Positions 40,590-49,012 of a DNA stretch of 57,649 nt are shown here, piece by piece. Numbering within the stretch: the first letter of the stretch is position 1; each line of letters starts with the position of its first letter. Origin of the DNA: Streptomyces malaysiensis subsp. samsunensis (GTDB lineage Bacteria > Actinomycetota > Actinomycetes > Streptomycetales > Streptomycetaceae); contig NZ_JANIIC010000066.1 of the NCBI RefSeq assembly GCF_024519315.1, forward strand, positions 1 through 57,649, in the 5' to 3' direction. The notes below the pieces were generated by a model, which had not been told where the DNA came from, did not search any database, and was given only the letters and a program-made list of their open reading frames with translations. Made by a program: the position numbers and the translations under genes.

Positions 40590-42872
40590 GTGTTGAAACG
40601 CCGGAACAGCCGGAACAGCCGGAACAAACGGAACAAGTCGCTGCGCCTGCGGGTGCTGCTCACCCTCGTCGTGATCGCCGGATCGCTGGCCATCGCCCTC
40701 ACCACGCCGGTCCGCCTCGGCCTCGATCTGCGCGGCGGCACCCAGATCATGCTGGAGACCCGCTCCACCCCCACCACCAAGGCCGACAGCGCGGCCACCG
40801 ACCGCACCGTGGAGGTGCTGCGCGGCCGTATCGACGCGCTCGGCGTCGCCGAACCGACCATCGTCCGCTCCGGCGACCACCGCATCCTGGTCGAGCTGCC
40901 CGGCGTGCACGATCCGAAGAAGGCCGCCGATGTGCTGGGCCGCACCGCGCAGCTCACCGTCCACCCGGTCCTCGGCCCGGCCGGGAAGTCCGACCGCGCC
41001 GCCGCCCCGCCGGCCGATCCGGCCAAGGAGCGCGTTCTGTCGGACGAGTCCGGACAGCCCCTGCGACTGGGGGCCGCCGATCTGACCGGACAACACGTCA
41101 AGGGCGCCGACGCCGGCTTCGACCAGCAGGGCGGTGCCGGATGGCATGTCACCGTCGACTTCACCAAGACCGGCCATGACCGATGGCGGAAGGTCACCGC
41201 GGACGCCGCCTGTCATCCGGCCGGTGATCCACAGCGCCGGGTCGCCATCGTCCTCGACAACAAGATCATCTCCGCGCCGCAGGTCGACCCCTCCGTGGGG
41301 TGCGGGGCCGGTATCCCGGGCGGTACCACCCAGATCACCGGCTCCTTCGACGACAGCGAAGCCCGCGAACTGGCTCTGCTGATCTCCGGTGGCGCCCTGC
41401 CCGTACCGGTCGAGACCGTCGAACAGCGCACCATCGGCGCCACGCTCGGCGATGCGGCCATCGAGGCCGCGGCCTGGGCCGCCGTGGTCGGCACCGCGCT
41501 GACCGCGCTGTTCATCATCGCCGTCTACCGGTTCCTCGGCCTGCTCGCGACCGTGGCCCTGGCCTGCTACGGCCTCATCTCCTACGCCGCCCTGGCCGCG
41601 CTCGGCGCCACGTTGACCCTGCCGGGCCTCGCCGGGTTCGTCCTGTCGATCGGCATGGCCGTGGACGCCAACGTCCTGGTCTTCGAACGGGCCCGGGAGG
41701 AGTACGCGGCCCGCAGCCGCCCCAGCCCCCGCTCGGCACTGAAGGCCGGGTTCCGCGGTGCCCTCAGCGCGATCGCCGACTCCAACATCACGACGCTGAT
41801 CGCCGCGGGCCTGCTGTTCGCCTTCGCCTCCGGTCCGGTACGCGGCTTCGGCATCACCCTGGGCATCGGCGTCCTCGCCTCGATGATCAGCGCCCTGGTG
41901 ATCAGCCGGGTGCTCGCCGAGTTCGCGGTCGGCCGCCCCGCGGTCTTCCGCCGGCCTCGTATGACCGGGATCGCGAGCATCGGATGGGTGCGCGACCGGC
42001 TGCTGCGCCGCGACCCGGTCCCGCTGCGCCGTCCGCGCCGCTGGCTGGCCGCCTCCGCCGCCCTCCTCGTCCTGGCCGCGTCGGGCATAGTCGTACGCGG
42101 CCTGAACTTCGGCATCGAGTTCACCGGCGGCCGACTGATCGAGTACGCCACCAGCAGCCCCGTCGACCCCGACCGGGCCCGCACCGCCCTCACCGACGCC
42201 GGGTTCCCCCGCGCGGTCGTACAGTCCTCCGGCGACACCGGGCTCACGGTGCGCGCCGAGAAGCTGACCAATACCGAAGAGGCCACCGTCACCGAGACCA
42301 TCAGCGGCCTCGGCGGTGGGACGAAGAAGGTCCGCGATGAGCTGATCGGCCCCAGCATGGGCGATGAGCTGCGCCGCAACGCCCTCATCGCCCTCTCCCT
42401 CGCCCTGGGCGCCCAACTGCTGTATCTCGCGGTCCGCTTCCGCTGGATCTTCGGGACCTCGGCCGTCGCCGCGCTCGCCCACGATGTGGTGATCCTCATC
42501 GGCGTCTTCGCCTGGCTCGGCAAACCCATCGACGGGGTCTTCCTGGCCGCCCTGCTGACCGTCATCGGCTACTCGGTCAACGACTCCGTCGTCCTCTTCG
42601 ACCGGGTCCGCGAACTGCTCGACCGCGACCGCGGAACGCCGCTCGGCCGGTTGACGAACAAGGCGATCCTGCAAACCCTGCCACGGACCGTCAACACCGG
42701 TATGGGCGCGGCACTCATCCTCACCGCCCTCGCCGTGATCGCCGACGACACCCTCGCCGACTTCGCCCTCGCCCTGCTCATCGGCCTGGCGGTCGGCACC
42801 TACTCCTCCATCTTCATCGCCGCCGCGCTCACCATCGAGCTGCATCCGGACCGGAAGCCGTCACGGTCGTAG
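40590..42872 (+). CDS. secDF: Fused SecD-SecF protein translocase accessory subunit
   Basis: This is a 760-residue membrane protein with twelve predicted helices in two SecD/SecF halves. The proton-driven motor helps protein export by the Sec channel. The SecD part shows LGLDLRGGTQIMLE, GGTTQITGSFDDSEARELAL and DANVLVFERAREE. The SecF half begins near LNFGIEFTGGRLIEYATSS and has VNDSVVLFDRVREL. Most Streptomyces have separate secD and secF near ruvC plus a fused paralog (SCO6160 in S. coelicolor, recalled), and this is the fused type. The start is GTG at 40590 or TTG at 40593, after CGGAGG. Its place beside a two-component system suggests expression under stress. Confidence 0.9.
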   Translation: MLKRRNSRNSRNKRNKSLRLRVLLTLVVIAGSLAIALTTPVRLGLDLRGGTQIMLETRSTPTTKADSAATDRTVEVLRGRIDALGVAEPTIVRSGDHRILVELPGVHDPKKAADVLGRTAQLTVHPVLGPAGKSDRAAAPPADPAKERVLSDESGQPLRLGAADLTGQHVKGADAGFDQQGGAGWHVTVDFTKTGHDRWRKVTADAACHPAGDPQRRVAIVLDNKIISAPQVDPSVGCGAGIPGGTTQITGSFDDSEARELALLISGGALPVPVETVEQRTIGATLGDAAIEAAAWAAVVGTALTALFIIAVYRFLGLLATVALACYGLISYAALAALGATLTLPGLAGFVLSIGMAVDANVLVFERAREEYAARSRPSPRSALKAGFRGALSAIADSNITTLIAAGLLFAFASGPVRGFGITLGIGVLASMISALVISRVLAEFAVGRPAVFRRPRMTGIASIGWVRDRLLRRDPVPLRRPRRWLAASAALLVLAASGIVVRGLNFGIEFTGGRLIEYATSSPVDPDRARTALTDAGFPRAVVQSSGDTGLTVRAEKLTNTEEATVTETISGLGGGTKKVRDELIGPSMGDELRRNALIALSLALGAQLLYLAVRFRWIFGTSAVAALAHDVVILIGVFAWLGKPIDGVFLAALLTVIGYSVNDSVVLFDRVRELLDRDRGTPLGRLTNKAILQTLPRTVNTGMGAALILTALAVIADDTLADFALALLIGLAVGTYSSIFIAAALTIELHPDRKPSRS

Positions 42873-42903
42873 CCGGCCGACCCGGCGGTCGGGGCCCGCT
42901 CGT

Positions 42904-43725
42904 TCAGCCCTTCACCGCGCCGGAGAGCATGCCGGAGATGAAGTGCCGTTGCAGGAAGACGTACGAGGCGACGACGGGCAGGGCGACGATGATGGACGCG
43001 GCAGCCAGCACGGAGTACTGGGTGGTGTGCTCGCTCTGGAAGAAGGCCAGGCCGAGCGGCGCGGTGCGCTTGCTCTCGTCGGTGATCATGACCAGCGGGA
43101 GCAGGAACTCGTTCCAGGTCCACATGAACACCAGCATCGCCATCGTCAGCAGCGCGGGACGGCTGGTGGGCACCAGGATCCGCCACAGCAGCCGCCAGTC
43201 GGACGCCCCGTCCAGACGCGCCGCCTCGATGACGCTCACCGGCACCGAGCGGAAGAAGTTGCGCATCCAGAAGACGCTGAAGGCGAGGGACTGGGCGGTC
43301 TGCGGGAGGATCAGCGACCAGTAGGAGTCGGTGAGTCCGGTGTCGCGCAGATTGAAGTAGAGCGGGATGACGAAGGCTTCGGGCGGCACCATGAGCCCGA
43401 TGAGGGTGACGTAGAAGAGGAGTGATCGGCCGGGGTAGTCGAAGTGTGCGAAGGAGAAGCCCGCCAGGATCGCCAGGACGGCCGTCAGGACCACCACCGA
43501 CACCGCCACCAGCAGGCTGGAGGTCAGATAGGTGGCGAAGTGGCCCTGGCGCCAGGCGGTGCCGAAGTTGCCGAGGTCCGGATGGCGAGGCCAGGTGAAG
43601 GAGGGCCCGGACTCCGCGGCGGGGGTCAGTGCGGACGCCACCACGCCGATCAGCGGCAGCAGGGCCAGCGCGGCGAAGATCGTGAGGATGGCGTAGTTGA
43701 GCACGCGTTCGCGGCTGGAGATCAC
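42904..43725 (-). CDS. Carbohydrate ABC transporter permease (MalG type)
   Basis: This is a 273-residue inner-membrane permease with six helices, the second permease of a CUT1-type sugar importer. The start ISSRERVLNYAILTIFAALA, the LSFAFSVFWMRNFFRSVP stretch and the EAA loop EAARLDGASDWRLLWRIL are characteristic, and the C-terminus FLQRHFISGMLSGAVKG is standard. The GTG start overlaps the stop of the first permease gene as GTGA and has GGGAGGA upstream. Since the partner permease is truncated and no binding protein or ATPase is present, this copy is probably not functional by itself. Confidence 0.92.
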   Translation of the reverse strand: MISSRERVLNYAILTIFAALALLPLIGVVASALTPAAESGPSFTWPRHPDLGNFGTAWRQGHFATYLTSSLLVAVSVVVLTAVLAILAGFSFAHFDYPGRSLLFYVTLIGLMVPPEAFVIPLYFNLRDTGLTDSYWSLILPQTAQSLAFSVFWMRNFFRSVPVSVIEAARLDGASDWRLLWRILVPTSRPALLTMAMLVFMWTWNEFLLPLVMITDESKRTAPLGLAFFQSEHTTQYSVLAAASIIVALPVVASYVFLQRHFISGMLSGAVKG

Positions 43726-44154
43726 TTCTCGTCCTCCCGTGGCTGGACCTTGGTGATCAGGAAGGTGAGAAGGAGGATCACCGCGGTCAGGACGACGGCG
43801 ATGGCACAGGCCGAGCCGACCTGGCCGGTGCCGAAGGCCCGGTTGTAGACCTCGTAGGCGGGCAGGCTGGTGGCGTTGCCCGGACCGCCGTGGGTGGCGA
43901 CGTACACCAGGTCGAAGGTGCGCAGGGCGGCGATCACGGTGAGGGTGAGCGCGATGGTGATCTGCCCGCGCAGTCCGGGCAGGGTGACGGCGAAGAACTC
44001 CCGTACCGCGCCCGCCCCGTCCAGCTTCGCCGCCTCGTACAGCTCCGCCGGGATCTGTCCGATGCCGGCGATGAACAGCACCAGGCACAGGCCGATCTCC
44101 AGCCAGGTGCCGGTCACCGTGGACGCCAATGGCGTCCACCCGCTCACCATCGGC
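43722..44154 (-). pseudogene. Carbohydrate ABC transporter permease (MalF type), 5'-truncated
   Basis: Only the C-terminal half of the first permease remains: LCLVLFIAGIGQIPAELYEA with the EAA loop, TLTVIAALRTFDLVYVATHG and the last helices ending in REDEK. About 150 N-terminal residues, including the first membrane helices, are missing. Beyond roughly 44150 the sequence changes to the C-terminal end of a glycosidase gene on the other strand. The open frame to 44237 is therefore a chance extension. The gene is a remnant left at a rearrangement breakpoint. Confidence 0.85.
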
Positions 44155-44304
44155 GCGGCCACCACCGGTTCCCGCGCCGATGCCGCGAAGGCGTTCTCCC
44201 TCCATCCCCTGGTCGACTCGGTGACGGTCGGCCGCAAGCTGCTCGAAGGCTACATCGACCGCATCCCCGAAGTGGCCGCGGTCTTCGGCGGCCACACGTC
44301 CTAG
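44155..44304 (+). pseudogene. C-terminal fragment of a GH4-type 6-phospho-beta-glucosidase
   Basis: Read on the plus strand, the last ~50 codons encode ADAAKAFSLHPLVDSVTVG, then RKLLEGYIDRIPEVAAVFGG and a stop at 44302-44304. This resembles the C-terminus of family 4 glycosidases such as 6-phospho-beta-glucosidase. Nothing of the catalytic N-terminal domain is present, and the sequence before about 44155 belongs to the permease on the opposite strand. The family call rests on a short match. Confidence 0.6.
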
Positions 44305-44379
44305 CTAGCACGTTGCTTTCCCCGGCGCCGACGTCAACTTCGACGGACGAGCGTCCGTGGTGCGACGTATAGTCCGTCG

Positions 44380-44826
44380 ATGAGCGACGAAGCACCACTG
44401 CCGGGCGCGCTCCGGCTTCCGGACGGCTCCTGGGTCCGTGGCCGCGGTCTGCGCCGCCCACGACCGGACGGGCCCCTGCCCGGCTTCGGCCTCTATCTGG
44501 GGTCCGCCCGGCTGCGCGACCGGCACGACGGGGAGCTGGAGTGGGAGCGCGCGTGGATCGAGTGGCCCGATTTCCTGCTGCCCCGCGACCGCGACCTGGC
44601 CGTGCGGCGGATCCGCGCGCTGCATGAACGGGCGCGGGCGGGTACGTCCGTCGAAGTCGCCTGTGGGGGCGGTGTCGGCCGCACCGGAACGGTCATCGCC
44701 TGCCTGGCCGTCCTCGCGGGTGTGTCCCCCGCGGACGCCGTCGCCTGGACGCGTGCACACCATCACCCCCGGGCCGTCGAAACCCCTTGGCAGCGGCGCT
44801 GGGTGGCCCGGTTCCCGGCAGGCTGA
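44380..44826 (+). CDS. Protein-tyrosine/dual-specificity phosphatase
   Basis: This is a 148-residue phosphatase. The P-loop is VACGGGVGRTGTVIACLAVL (Cx5R with the catalytic Cys and Arg), and a general-acid region may be WPDFLLPRDRD upstream. The small size suits the protein phosphatase family found beside inositol phosphatases. The start MSDEAPLPGAL at 44380 comes directly after the breakpoint fragment. A strong hairpin terminator follows the stop. The substrate is unknown. Confidence 0.85.
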   Translation: MSDEAPLPGALRLPDGSWVRGRGLRRPRPDGPLPGFGLYLGSARLRDRHDGELEWERAWIEWPDFLLPRDRDLAVRRIRALHERARAGTSVEVACGGGVGRTGTVIACLAVLAGVSPADAVAWTRAHHHPRAVETPWQRRWVARFPAG

Positions 44827-44833
44827 CGGCGCG

Positions 44834-44863
44834 AAGGCCCGGCGCCGTGGGCGCCGGGCCTTT
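44834..44863. terminator. Bidirectional hairpin terminator
   Basis: A perfect 13-bp stem (AAGGCCCGGCGCC) around the loop GTG is followed by a T. It lies between the phosphatase gene and the convergent alginate lyase gene and can serve both. Confidence 0.85.
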
Positions 44864-44887
44864 ACGGCTGTCGGTCCGTGGGGTCGC

Positions 44888-45679
44888 TCAGCCGTGGGAG
44901 ACGGTCAGCCCGTAGAAGCCGACCCGCGCTCCGTTCGTGGTGCTCTCGGAGGACGACTGGTTGTACGAGCCCGCCTTGAAGTACTGCTTGTACTGGAAGA
45001 AGGACGACGGGATGTTGTAGTGCGTCGTGCTGCCGTTGACCGTCAGGTCGATGGTGTTCCCGCCGGAGACGCCGATCGTGTAGTTCCACGTCTTGCCGAT
45101 CGACACATGGCCCACGTCGTGCAGCGTCTGACCGCCGTCGGGCGAGTTCTCCGTGCCGAGGACGATGTCGCCATTGGCGCGGTAGTACAGCTCCACCAGC
45201 GGCTTGGTGGAGGACCCGCCCGAGCCGAGGTGGATCTGCCCGACGCAGACGTTCTTCGTCACCGACACCACACGCAGCGTCGCCTGCAACTTGTGCGAGC
45301 CGCTCAGCGACCAGTCAGCGGCGCTGCCGTTGCGGTTCATCTCGCGCAGTTCGGAGCGGGCGTAATTGGAGTTCGGGGTGGTGACGCCCTTCTCCGGCGC
45401 CCAGAACGTCATCGCCCCGTCGCGCTTGTCGGTGTAGAAGTAGTCGTCCTGGAATCCGCTCGCCCCCTGGAGCCGGGACGAGGGGATGGTCGTCGGCTTG
45501 CCGGGGGAGCCGACCGGCTCCTGGAGCTGCCACACCGACAGGTCGAAGTTGCCGCCCGGCGCCTTCGACGGGTCGGCGAAGGTGGCCGTGGGGGAGGCGC
45601 CGGCGGGGACCGCGAGAGCCAGGCCACCGATGACGGTGGTCACGGTCGCCAGCGCGGTGAGCAGCGTTCGGATGCGCAT
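44888..45679 (-). CDS. Secreted polysaccharide lyase family 7 alginate lyase
   Basis: This is a 263-residue exported enzyme that cleaves alginate (poly-mannuronate/guluronate) by beta-elimination. The signal peptide is LLTALATVTTVIGGLALAVP with cleavage after AGA. The three PL7 signatures are ARSELREM (catalytic Arg), QIHLG (catalytic His) and YFKAGSYNQS (catalytic Tyr), all in order. It is a single-domain enzyme without a carbohydrate-binding module. No other alginate gene is near, so it probably acts as a stand-alone scavenging enzyme on brown-algal or bacterial polysaccharide. Confidence 0.92.
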   Translation of the reverse strand: MRIRTLLTALATVTTVIGGLALAVPAGASPTATFADPSKAPGGNFDLSVWQLQEPVGSPGKPTTIPSSRLQGASGFQDDYFYTDKRDGAMTFWAPEKGVTTPNSNYARSELREMNRNGSAADWSLSGSHKLQATLRVVSVTKNVCVGQIHLGSGGSSTKPLVELYYRANGDIVLGTENSPDGGQTLHDVGHVSIGKTWNYTIGVSGGNTIDLTVNGSTTHYNIPSSFFQYKQYFKAGSYNQSSSESTTNGARVGFYGLTVSHG

Positions 45680-45841
45680 GGGAGTGCCTTCCCGTGGGGG
45701 GTGGGATGACCTCGGCGTTCATGTAGGTGAAGAGTGTGTTTCGTTATGAACGACGAGACCTGTCGTGACGGTAGAGTCGTGGTGTGTCCGCGTCAATCCT
45801 CTGGGCGGAGGAAAGCCGCCCAGGGCCGCCTCATACGCCCT

Positions 45842-46936
45842 TCAGCGCAAGCGCTGTGCCTTCTCGTGGAGCGGCTCGGTGAGCGCGGTGGTGAACCGCG
45901 GTCCCACCAGATGACGTACGCACGCCGGGTCCCCCTCGTCGTCGCAGCCCGCGCCGGTGGCGTCCATACGGCCGGACTGCGTGTTGACGCCGACCAGGGC
46001 GCCGTGTCCCGTGGTGGCCGAGAAGCCGCTGAAGCGCGGGCCGCCGCTCGCGCCGCCGCCCATGACGCACGGCGCGCCCCAGATGCCTTCGGGCTCCGGG
46101 AAGTCCGGGGTGCCCGGGTACTCCCGGGGCGTTCCCTGGCAGTACGCCATCGCCCTGCCGGTGTACTCCGGCAGCCCCTCGCGGGCGGGGTCCGACGCGG
46201 CACGGGGGTAGCCGAACTCGAAGGCCGTACGGTCGCCGGGCACATCGAACGCGATGTCCTGCGCCGTGCCCGCGGCTTCCTCGGCGGTCTGCCCGCGCTC
46301 GTTCCGGCCGAGTACGGCGAACGCCTGATCGTGGCTGTCGTAGGTGACCGGGTCGGTCTGGTTGTTTTCCAGCCAGATGGAGTTGAGGACGCCCCAGCGG
46401 ACCACGAACGCGCCCAAGGGGGCCTCGCCTTCGCGGTAGCCGGGGACGAACATGGCGTTGCTCTGCCACTGGTTGTTCTCGCCCAGCAGGTCGGTGTTGT
46501 TGAGGCAGTGGGCGGCCGTGGCGACCGTGCCGTGGTTCGCGCTCCTCACGAGCGTCGCCGTGCAGCTCGCGTCCTCGCCGTGGTCGGTGAAGAAGAGCCG
46601 CCCCACCGTGGTGGTGACGGCGCCGCCGCCCTTCCACCGGGCTCCGTCGGCCGCGTCGTGGGGCGGGTTGTCGGAGAGCGGGGTGTTCAGGGCCGCGATG
46701 CGCTCCGGGGTCCAGTGGGCGCGGACGCGCCGCTCGTCCTGGGCCGTCGACGCCATCGCGTGGACCGCCACCTTCACTTCGGCCGGGGAACCGGCCTTCG
46801 GTGCGGCGTCGGGCGAGGACACGGCCCCGGCGGCGGGCGCGAGGACTCCGGCGATCGTGGCCGCGGCGGCCAGCGCGGTCGCCGTACGGCGGGTGCGTAG
46901 GCGCGCGGTGGCGGTCCTGGGGTGCGTCATGCGCAT
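45842..46936 (-). CDS. Secreted trypsin-like serine protease
   Basis: This is a 364-residue exported protein of the chymotrypsin/trypsin fold. A twin-arginine-like start (RLRTRRTATALAAAATIAGV) ends in a signal cleavage near AGA, followed by a pro-region of about 60 residues. The catalytic His is in ATAAHCLNN, the Asp probably in YDSHDQAFAVLG, and the Ser in GGGASGGPRF, where the usual GDSGG is GASGG. Cysteines suit one or two disulfide bonds. It is related to the V8/glutamyl endopeptidase-like secreted proteases common in Streptomyces. The target is unknown. It is divergent from the GNAT gene. Confidence 0.87.
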   Translation of the reverse strand: MRMTHPRTATARLRTRRTATALAAAATIAGVLAPAAGAVSSPDAAPKAGSPAEVKVAVHAMASTAQDERRVRAHWTPERIAALNTPLSDNPPHDAADGARWKGGGAVTTTVGRLFFTDHGEDASCTATLVRSANHGTVATAAHCLNNTDLLGENNQWQSNAMFVPGYREGEAPLGAFVVRWGVLNSIWLENNQTDPVTYDSHDQAFAVLGRNERGQTAEEAAGTAQDIAFDVPGDRTAFEFGYPRAASDPAREGLPEYTGRAMAYCQGTPREYPGTPDFPEPEGIWGAPCVMGGGASGGPRFSGFSATTGHGALVGVNTQSGRMDATGAGCDDEGDPACVRHLVGPRFTTALTEPLHEKAQRLR

Positions 46937-47298
46937 GATGCTCCGTTCGCTGGGATGGAAGGGCGTTCATGTCGTCAGACGTGCGGCGGGGGCCGAGGTT
47001 GCGAGTGGGGCGACGACATGTCACTGGGACACCGGCAACTGAGACGGCGTCGGCTTCCCGCGCACTCCGCCAAAACGAACTGTCACTCGGCCACGCCGTG
47101 CGATATGTTCCGCACGGCGACTCCTCCGACCTGCCATAAGGACTGAAGCCCATGGACTCGGCGTCCCCCAGCGGCCGCCGTCGGCACTGAGCGATCGGTG
47201 CCACACCGCGTCTCCTCACGGCGGCCCCACGCGTTCGCGCACCGTTTCCGCTTCCCGCGGCGCCTTCCGCCGCGTTTTCCCGTGAGGTTCATATCACC
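46937..47298. other. Divergent intergenic region, protease / acetyltransferase
   Basis: This 362-bp gap should hold both promoters. A tiny ORF at 47152-47190 (ATG after AAGGACTGAAGCCC, 12 codons, MDSASPSGRRRH) could be a leader peptide of the acetyltransferase gene, but evidence is weak. No tRNA, riboswitch or palindrome stands out. Confidence 0.45.
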
Positions 47299-48054
47299 AT
47301 GGGCACTGACGTCCAGAGCTTTGCCGTCGCCAACCTCCGCCGCCGCCCCGTGCTCGTCGAGACCGGGGGCTTTGTGGCGGGGTTCGACCCCGGCACCACC
47401 AGCCCGTACATCAACTACGCGACCCCTCTCCCCGGCGTCCGCCCCACCGCCCGGGACGTCATCGAGCTGATCGAGGCGTTCCGGGTGCGCGATCTCAAGC
47501 CGCGGCTGGAGTTCGCGCCGGACGCCGCACCCGCCGTGGAGCCCGCGCTGTGCGCGGCGGGGTTCACCGTGGAGGCGGTGCACGCGTATCTGGTGTGCAC
47601 CCCGGAAAGGCTCGCGATTCCCCAGGGCACGGCTGCCCTTCCGGTGGCGGTTCCGTCCACGGACGAGGACTACCTGGCGATCGACGCCACGCTGTCCGAG
47701 GCGTTCGCGGGCGAGTTCGCCGCCTCCCCGGAGGGGGCGGCCCGGCTGCGCCGCGTCCAGGAGCACGGGGGCGCGGTCCGGTTCGTCCGGGCACCCGACG
47801 GGGGCTGCGCCGGAGGGGCCACCTGCTCGGCGCCCGCCGTGGGCACCGCGGAACTGGCGGGCGTGGGCACCCGGCCCGCCTTCCGCGGCCGGGGCATCGC
47901 CGCCGCGGTCACCGCCGGGCTGACGGAGACGATGTTCGCCCGAGGGGCCCGGTCGGTGTGGCTGGAGTACTCGGGCGAGGGCTCCCGCCGTGTCTACGAA
48001 CGCGTCGGCTACCAGCCCCGGGGCACCCGCCTGTACATGAGTCTGGAGAGCTGA
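47299..48054 (+). CDS. GNAT family N-acetyltransferase
   Basis: This is a 251-residue GNAT-fold enzyme that transfers acetyl from acetyl-CoA to an amine. The acetyl-CoA loop is TRPAFRGRGIAAAVTAGLTE (the R-x-x-G-x-G/A type), and the closing segment SVWLEYSGEGSRRVYERVGY is the usual beta6-beta7 hairpin. The N-terminal half is a second, degenerate GNAT-like part. The ATG is preceded by GAGG. The substrate is unknown. Confidence 0.88.
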   Translation: MGTDVQSFAVANLRRRPVLVETGGFVAGFDPGTTSPYINYATPLPGVRPTARDVIELIEAFRVRDLKPRLEFAPDAAPAVEPALCAAGFTVEAVHAYLVCTPERLAIPQGTAALPVAVPSTDEDYLAIDATLSEAFAGEFAASPEGAARLRRVQEHGGAVRFVRAPDGGCAGGATCSAPAVGTAELAGVGTRPAFRGRGIAAAVTAGLTETMFARGARSVWLEYSGEGSRRVYERVGYQPRGTRLYMSLES

Positions 48055-48129
48055 GAGGGGAGGGGCGGGTCGTTCTACGGATGCCCCTCTTCCGGCCCTT
48101 TTCGGCTCTCTTCGGCCCCGCGCCAGGGC

Positions 48130-48771
48130 TTACCGGGGGGCCGCCGCCTCCAACTCGTCCACGCTTGCGGACATCACCGTGCGGACATGGGCCGTGAGGT
48201 GCTCGATCGGCCAGTCCCACCAGGCCAGGGCCAGCAGCCGGGCGATGTCCGCGTCGTCGTAGCGGCGGCGGATGAGCCTGGCCGGGTTGCCGCCGACGAT
48301 GCCGTAGTCGGGAACGTCGTCCACCACCACGGAACCGGAGGCGATGACCGCCCCATGGCCGATGCGGACGCCGGGCATCACCGTCGCCCGGTAGCCGAAC
48401 CAGACATCGTGGCCCACCACGGTGTCGCCCCGCCCCGGCAGACCGGTGATCAGGTCGAAGTGGTCGGCCCATGACCCGCCCATGATGGGGAAGGGGAAGG
48501 TGGAGGGGCCGTCCATGCGGTGGTTGGCGCCGTTCATGATGAACCGCACCCCTTCGCCCAGCGCGCAGAACTTCCCGATGACCAGCCGCTCGGGCCCGTA
48601 GTGGTACAGCACATTGCGGGTCTCGAAGGCGGTGGGGTCATCCGGGTCGTCGTAGTACGAGAACTCCCCGACCTCGATCAGCGGCGAGGTGATCAGCGGC
48701 TTCAGCAGCACCACCCGCGGCTGCTCGGGCATCGGGTGCAGCACCGTCGGATCGGCGGGTATGGCCGGCAT
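48130..48771 (-). CDS. CatB/Vat-like xenobiotic acetyltransferase
   Basis: This is a 213-residue left-handed beta-helix (hexapeptide repeat) acetyltransferase. The N-terminal signature VGEFSYYDDPDDP, the catalytic-His region FIMNGANHRMDGPSTFPF, and the hexapeptide coils VVGHDVWFGYRATVMPGVRI and GAVIASGSVVVDDVPDYGIV belong to the streptogramin A/chloramphenicol type acetyltransferases (Vat, CatB). Such proteins are widespread in Streptomyces, and resistance should not be assumed from sequence alone. It could acetylate a hydroxyl or amine of a natural product. Confidence 0.88.
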   Translation of the reverse strand: MPAIPADPTVLHPMPEQPRVVLLKPLITSPLIEVGEFSYYDDPDDPTAFETRNVLYHYGPERLVIGKFCALGEGVRFIMNGANHRMDGPSTFPFPIMGGSWADHFDLITGLPGRGDTVVGHDVWFGYRATVMPGVRIGHGAVIASGSVVVDDVPDYGIVGGNPARLIRRRYDDADIARLLALAWWDWPIEHLTAHVRTVMSASVDELEAAAPR

Positions 48772-49012
48772 CGCGTATCGCCCTTTCTTCCCTCAGGGGA
48801 GGTTTCGCGACATGATCGCAATTTTGGCGCCCCGGTGTCGCGTGCATTCCGCGGGGCGCCCGCGAGGCAACCCGGGAGTGCTCCCTGGAGTCCTTGAGCG
48901 GTGAAGCCTTCGTCCGCGTCCGTACCCATATCCCCGTCCGCGTCCCTGCCCGTATCCATGTCACCGGTGTCCGTCGCCCGTGTCCGCTCGATCCGCCCCG
49001 CGAGGTGCCGCC

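Noticed and set aside
40377..42845. 822-residue open frame opposite secDF
   Set aside because: The sequence is Gly/Asp/Glu/Gln-rich, typical of antisense frames in GC-rich membrane-protein genes.
42904..44295. 463-residue single ABC permease
   Set aside because: The first ~190 residues are a wrong-frame reading of the preceding permease. The real GTG start is at 43725.
48130..48771. Streptogramin or chloramphenicol resistance gene
   Set aside because: The Vat/CatB fold alone does not show resistance, and there is no other resistance or biosynthetic gene around. It is kept only as an acetyltransferase.
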